Part shown: positions 60,909 through 64,000 of the stretch, one piece after another | Numbering within the stretch: position 1 is the first letter of the stretch | Layout: every line of letters begins with the position of its first letter | NCBI RefSeq assembly: GCF_000613805.1 | Contig: NZ_BAJR01000005.1 | Coordinates: forward strand, 62,001-126,000 | From: Phocaeicola paurosaccharolyticus JCM 15092 | Lineage (GTDB): Bacteria; Bacteroidota; Bacteroidia; Bacteroidales; Bacteroidaceae | Reading direction: 5' to 3' | Length of the DNA stretch: 64,000 nucleotides | Notes under the pieces: generated by a model | Databases searched by the model: none | What the model saw: only the letters and a program-made list of their open reading frames with translations | Told to the model about the DNA's origin: nothing | Made by a program: the position numbers and the translations under genes

Positions 60909-61898
60909 TTAATACCATTTATTTACAGGAGCATTTGCATCCTTTGGAAGATCATTTGTGTCAAGTCGAGGTAGTTTGAAGATTACATCACCCTCCTTAT
61001 TTGAGAGGTCTGCAGTATCTACGATAGTAGTCATACCTAGCTTGCAACCATTCTCTTTTAAAACTTCAATAGTCTTATCGTCATGAGCACTATATGGGTA
61101 GCAGATCGTCCAGTTGTTGACATCTCCACCTACTTCCTTGATGAACTCAATGCTCTTCTTGATCTCAAACTCCTGCTTTTCTTTACTTAATGAATTTAAC
61201 CAATAGTGATCATATCCATGACTACCGAAGTGCATGCCATTATCGACCATACATTTGATTTGATCCATTGACATGTAGAGTTCGCACGAGAACATACCCT
61301 CGTCCATACCAACAACCTTCTGGAAGATATCATCGGTGATAATCTTGCGGAGTCTTTCATCGAGTTCAACCTGAAGGAGTCGTTTTACAAAAATTACCTC
61401 CTTTGGATCAAAACGGTTTGCAACAGCAAGTTTATCGAAGTAATAATCAAAAGACTGGAGGTTCCAATCCTTGCGGTAGTTGTCCAACTGGAGCTTGAGT
61501 TCATTAACCAGTTGAGGAAGTTTCTCGTCTGGAGTAGATGCAAGGATGAAATGAATCTTGTTTACATCAAGGACGGTATTCTCTGTTACTGCCTTAACTG
61601 GTGCATAGAAAGCGCCTTTAATCTTCTCGTGCTCAAGATATGGGAATACATAATCAAAATGATCTTTGTATGCATCATCGAAAGTGAGAAGAACAGGATG
61701 GTCAGGGAGGTCTTTAGCTTTATCATTATGGTATGCATCAAGAACCTGCTCAACTGTTACAAAATTATAATGCTTTTTCAGGAATTGAACCTGTTCACGG
61801 AAGAGTTCAATCTGAAGACCTTTGATATTTGGATAACGTGAATTCTTAAGATCACGCACGTAGTGGTACATGACCACTGTAAGTTTGCTGTTATTCAT
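60909..61898 (-). CDS. Polysaccharide deacetylase family protein
   Basis: This 329-residue NodB-homology (carbohydrate esterase 4-like) protein has LTVVMYHYVRDLKN at the N-terminus, PVLLTFDDAYKDHFDYVFPYLE (catalytic Asp pair), FGSHGYDHYWLNSL (metal His residues) and WTICYPYSAHD. There is no signal peptide, so it may act in the cytoplasm on a sugar precursor. It is 18 bp upstream of the chimeric gene and 5 bp after the next gene. Confidence 0.82.
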   Translation of the reverse strand: MNNSKLTVVMYHYVRDLKNSRYPNIKGLQIELFREQVQFLKKHYNFVTVEQVLDAYHNDKAKDLPDHPVLLTFDDAYKDHFDYVFPYLEHEKIKGAFYAPVKAVTENTVLDVNKIHFILASTPDEKLPQLVNELKLQLDNYRKDWNLQSFDYYFDKLAVANRFDPKEVIFVKRLLQVELDERLRKIITDDIFQKVVGMDEGMFSCELYMSMDQIKCMVDNGMHFGSHGYDHYWLNSLSKEKQEFEIKKSIEFIKEVGGDVNNWTICYPYSAHDDKTIEVLKENGCKLGMTTIVDTADLSNKEGDVIFKLPRLDTNDLPKDANAPVNKWY

Positions 61899-61903
61899 GA
61901 ACT

Positions 61904-62923
61904 TTATATTTTATTAGGTCTGTCTTGATCTCCATCTCCTTTAAAAATCACAACATTTACATCATCCATACATTCAAACTCTAACGGGATGTATTTATGT
62001 TCTAAGGGATCAAGATGCTCGGGGATTACAGTTGAGTTATCAAATGGGACTTGTTCGAAACCATTTATTTTGAAGAACTCAGGAGATATGCCATAATTTA
62101 AACAATCAACGTATTCAGCATTTCCTAATTGTATGATTCTTTGAATTTCATCAAGCAATGAAACTGTAGATGGAAGATTGCCTATCATATCAACAATTCT
62201 ATATATATTACTATCTCCTACAAAAATTCTTCGAACTGCAAAAATTAATAAGGGATTTTGATCATTTTTTACTACCCAAAATTCATATTGGAAGAAAGGA
62301 TGCCTTTGGTACCTATTGACAAAATAAGAAACATTCTTAAAACGATTTAAATTTGATTCTATATTGATATTTGTAATATCATTTGTGACACTGATATAAG
62401 CTTTGTCTTTTTTTATATTAGGTTTGCTTCGGTGAGGATTCTGTGCAATCTTATAATCATTAACACAATTATTGATAATGTAGTAGTGATTTAATTCATT
62501 AACTATAAAGTTAAGAGATAATGCTATATCTTTATGTGTTTTACTAATACCAAGAGATGCAAACGTTTCTATTGGGCTATTTTTAATTAAGAACTTAAGC
62601 ATCTTTAATCCCAATTTACCAATCTCCTTGTTATTAATATCATCTCTTACCTTCCATACAGCCCCCCATCCAATATTTGGAATGGTATTAGTTTCATCAT
62701 ATTTTTGAGATTCTATATATCCAAACACTCCATCTATTTCTTCTGTCAAGGTGTTTGTTGCAATTACAAATGTATAATGCTCTTGTCCATCCCTCAAATG
62801 TTGGAATTCAAATAATTCTTTTGAATAGCTTAAAATATGATCCTTCTTCCAGAATTTATCAATAAATTTTTGAAGTATAGATAATTCCTTTCGACTGCAA
62901 AAATGAATATCATAAATACTCAT
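61904..62923 (-). CDS. GNAT-like putative acyltransferase
   Basis: This 339-residue soluble protein starts MSIYDIHFCSRKELSILQKFIDKFWKKDHILS, with TFVIATNTLTEEIDGVFGYIES and NIGWGAVWKVRDD, a pattern seen in double-GNAT proteins of nonulosonate clusters. It overlaps the acyl carrier protein start by 4 bp. It may use an acyl-ACP donor to modify an amino sugar, but this is inference from neighbours. Family not confirmed. Confidence 0.55.
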   Translation of the reverse strand: MSIYDIHFCSRKELSILQKFIDKFWKKDHILSYSKELFEFQHLRDGQEHYTFVIATNTLTEEIDGVFGYIESQKYDETNTIPNIGWGAVWKVRDDINNKEIGKLGLKMLKFLIKNSPIETFASLGISKTHKDIALSLNFIVNELNHYYIINNCVNDYKIAQNPHRSKPNIKKDKAYISVTNDITNINIESNLNRFKNVSYFVNRYQRHPFFQYEFWVVKNDQNPLLIFAVRRIFVGDSNIYRIVDMIGNLPSTVSLLDEIQRIIQLGNAEYVDCLNYGISPEFFKINGFEQVPFDNSTVIPEHLDPLEHKYIPLEFECMDDVNVVIFKGDGDQDRPNKI

Positions 62924-63162
62924 CTCACATACTTCTCAATACAATCCAACATTTCACCAAAGTTATCCCAAGAGACTATATCTTTTGCCAAAAATTTGAT
63001 ACCAAACTCTTTTTCAATTGCAACTACTAACTGAATATGCGATAATGAATCGTATTCGTCTATATCATCTGCTGAATCTTCTCTGTTTATTATAATTTCT
63101 TCATTGTCTAATACGTCTTGGAAAATTTCCTGAACCTTTACTAAAATTTCGTTTTTATCCAT
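62920..63162 (-). CDS. Acyl carrier protein
   Basis: This 80-residue four-helix acyl carrier protein has the phosphopantetheine serine in DEYDSLSHIQLVVAIEKEFGI (about residue 39). It is probably dedicated to the locus rather than to fatty-acid synthesis, since it lies between an SDR and a putative acyltransferase. Confidence 0.88.
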   Translation of the reverse strand: MDKNEILVKVQEIFQDVLDNEEIIINREDSADDIDEYDSLSHIQLVVAIEKEFGIKFLAKDIVSWDNFGEMLDCIEKYVR

Positions 63163-63193
63163 TTCATTTAATTTTTTATATTATTGAATAAGA

Positions 63194-63919
63194 TTAAATT
63201 AATAGTGTACCTGCATTTATTTGCAGTTTTACGCCATTTACCTGTTGGCTAGCATCCACAAAGAACTTAATATTATTCGCTACTTCTTCTGGAGTAAGAA
63301 GCTTCTTGAGAGGATGATTCTTAATCATCTGATCAAGGATACGTTCGTCAACCTCAGCAAATGCAGTTTGCATATATGCCGGTAATATGCAATTACTTGT
63401 AATGTTGTAGCGTGTATATTCTTTATTCCAAACAGATGACAACTCCATCAAATAGGCCTTGTTTGCTGCATAAAGCGTGTAGCCCATAGGTGGAAGACCA
63501 ATGACAGCTTCTGTAATGATATTAATGATCTTACCAAACTTCTTTTTCTTCATCACATCGATACTTGCCTGAGTTATCTTGACTGTTGGTATGATATTGA
63601 ACTGAAAAGCTTTTAAGAAATCCTCTGGAACAATCTTATGGAAATAAGTAGTTTGAGGACGCCCCACATAAGTACAGTTAACTAATACATCTATATTCCA
63701 AGCAGTTATCTTCTTACAAAAAGCATCTACACTATCATCCTCACAAAAATTTAGAGGTTCACCTTTTACGTTAGAATAGGTATCTTCTAGCTCCTTTGCG
63801 ACTGCAGTAAACTTCTCATTTGCAAGGTAACTGAAATAAATCTGGTGGCCATCCTTCTGCAGTAACTCTACAGTTGCTTTACCAAGGCCAGATGTACCTC
63901 CTGTAATAAGTATATTCAT
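63194..63919 (-). CDS. Short-chain dehydrogenase/reductase (FabG-like)
   Basis: This 241-residue SDR has the nucleotide loop TGGTSGLGKATV, and a catalytic Tyr-x3-Lys in YTLYAANKAYLM. Like FabG it may act on an acyl-ACP substrate, with the adjacent ACP. It is 31 bp upstream of the ACP gene and 5 bp after the partial gene at the edge. Confidence 0.85.
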   Translation of the reverse strand: MNILITGGTSGLGKATVELLQKDGHQIYFSYLANEKFTAVAKELEDTYSNVKGEPLNFCEDDSVDAFCKKITAWNIDVLVNCTYVGRPQTTYFHKIVPEDFLKAFQFNIIPTVKITQASIDVMKKKKFGKIINIITEAVIGLPPMGYTLYAANKAYLMELSSVWNKEYTRYNITSNCILPAYMQTAFAEVDERILDQMIKNHPLKKLLTPEEVANNIKFFVDASQQVNGVKLQINAGTLLI

Positions 63920-63924
63920 AGCTT

Positions 63925-64000
63925 TTACCGTTTATCTTTTAACATTCCTATCTGCACATGACCCGTTGCAACAAGTTCTGATTTTTTTTCTGCAAGTCGA
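63925..64000 (-). CDS. C-terminal end of an upstream gene (5' part outside window)
   Basis: Only 24 codons plus stop are present, ending GHVQIGMLKDKR with TAA at 63925-63927, 5 bp before the SDR start. The reading frame is open to the edge. Too short for identification; by position it may be an adenylating ligase that loads the ACP, but nothing seen here proves it. Confidence 0.5.
   Translation of the reverse strand, partial: RLAEKKSELVATGHVQIGMLKDKR

Overview
The window looks like a chromosomal segment from a gut-type Bacteroidales bacterium (Bacteroides/Prevotella group). The evidence is a Na+-translocating NADH:quinone reductase operon, a hybrid two-component system (HTCS) xylan regulator, a WbuC cupin, a UpxY-like protein at a surface-polysaccharide locus, and promoters of the Bacteroidetes type (TTTG, about 20 bp, TAnnTTTG). 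I saw no rRNA, tRNA, CRISPR array or insertion sequence. Genus cannot be fixed from the sequence alone.

Layout. (1) 1-4360, minus strand: nqrA-B-C-D-E, with nqrE cut by the left edge and nqrF presumably beyond it. (2) 4.7-11.2 kb, plus strand: a 1480-residue TamB/AsmA-like envelope protein, then agmatine deiminase and N-carbamoylputrescine amidase, which together make putrescine from agmatine. (3) 11.4-13.2 kb: aspS. (4) 13.8-26.3 kb: a glucuronoxylan locus. A minus-strand operon (GPH sugar symporter, GH10 xylanase, GH43, GH67 alpha-glucuronidase) diverges from an HTCS sensor-regulator, and an SGNH acetylesterase lies beyond the HTCS. (5) 26.5-30.1 kb: a three-gene biotin-dependent acyl-CoA carboxylase. 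(6) 30.4-34.6 kb, plus strand: aldo/keto reductase, amidohydrolase, FucP-type permease and zinc dehydrogenase, an apparent oxidative 6-deoxyhexose (fucose-like) cassette. (7) 34.6-38.4 kb: DeoR regulator, uxuB and uxuA (glucuronate catabolism), which can use the glucuronate freed by the GH67.

(8) 38.5-64.0 kb, all minus strand: a large surface-polysaccharide locus entering from beyond the right edge. From upstream to downstream it holds an SDR, an acyl carrier protein, a putative acyltransferase, a polysaccharide deacetylase, an ATP-grasp/LegC chimera, NeuD and a NeuB (a legionaminate/sialate-type branch); then wecB and wecC (UDP-ManNAcA); a three-gene insert (GIY-YIG-like, DUF4145, hypothetical); neuA, nanE, a NANS-like synthase and a HAD phosphatase (a phosphorylated sialic-acid route); then an unknown DGTHR protein, Wzx, a sialyltransferase-like glycosyltransferase, an acetyltransferase, Wzy, a FemAB-like protein, a propeller-like protein, GT4, an aminotransferase, the initiating sugar transferase, a nucleotidyltransferase, a WbuC cupin and a UpxY-like protein.

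A dominant feature is about 16 single-base frameshifts in otherwise intact conserved genes. Nine of them are the same change, CCCT read as CCT, in different codon phases and on both strands. This most likely reflects sequence or assembly error. For these genes I give the full restored extent as one gene.
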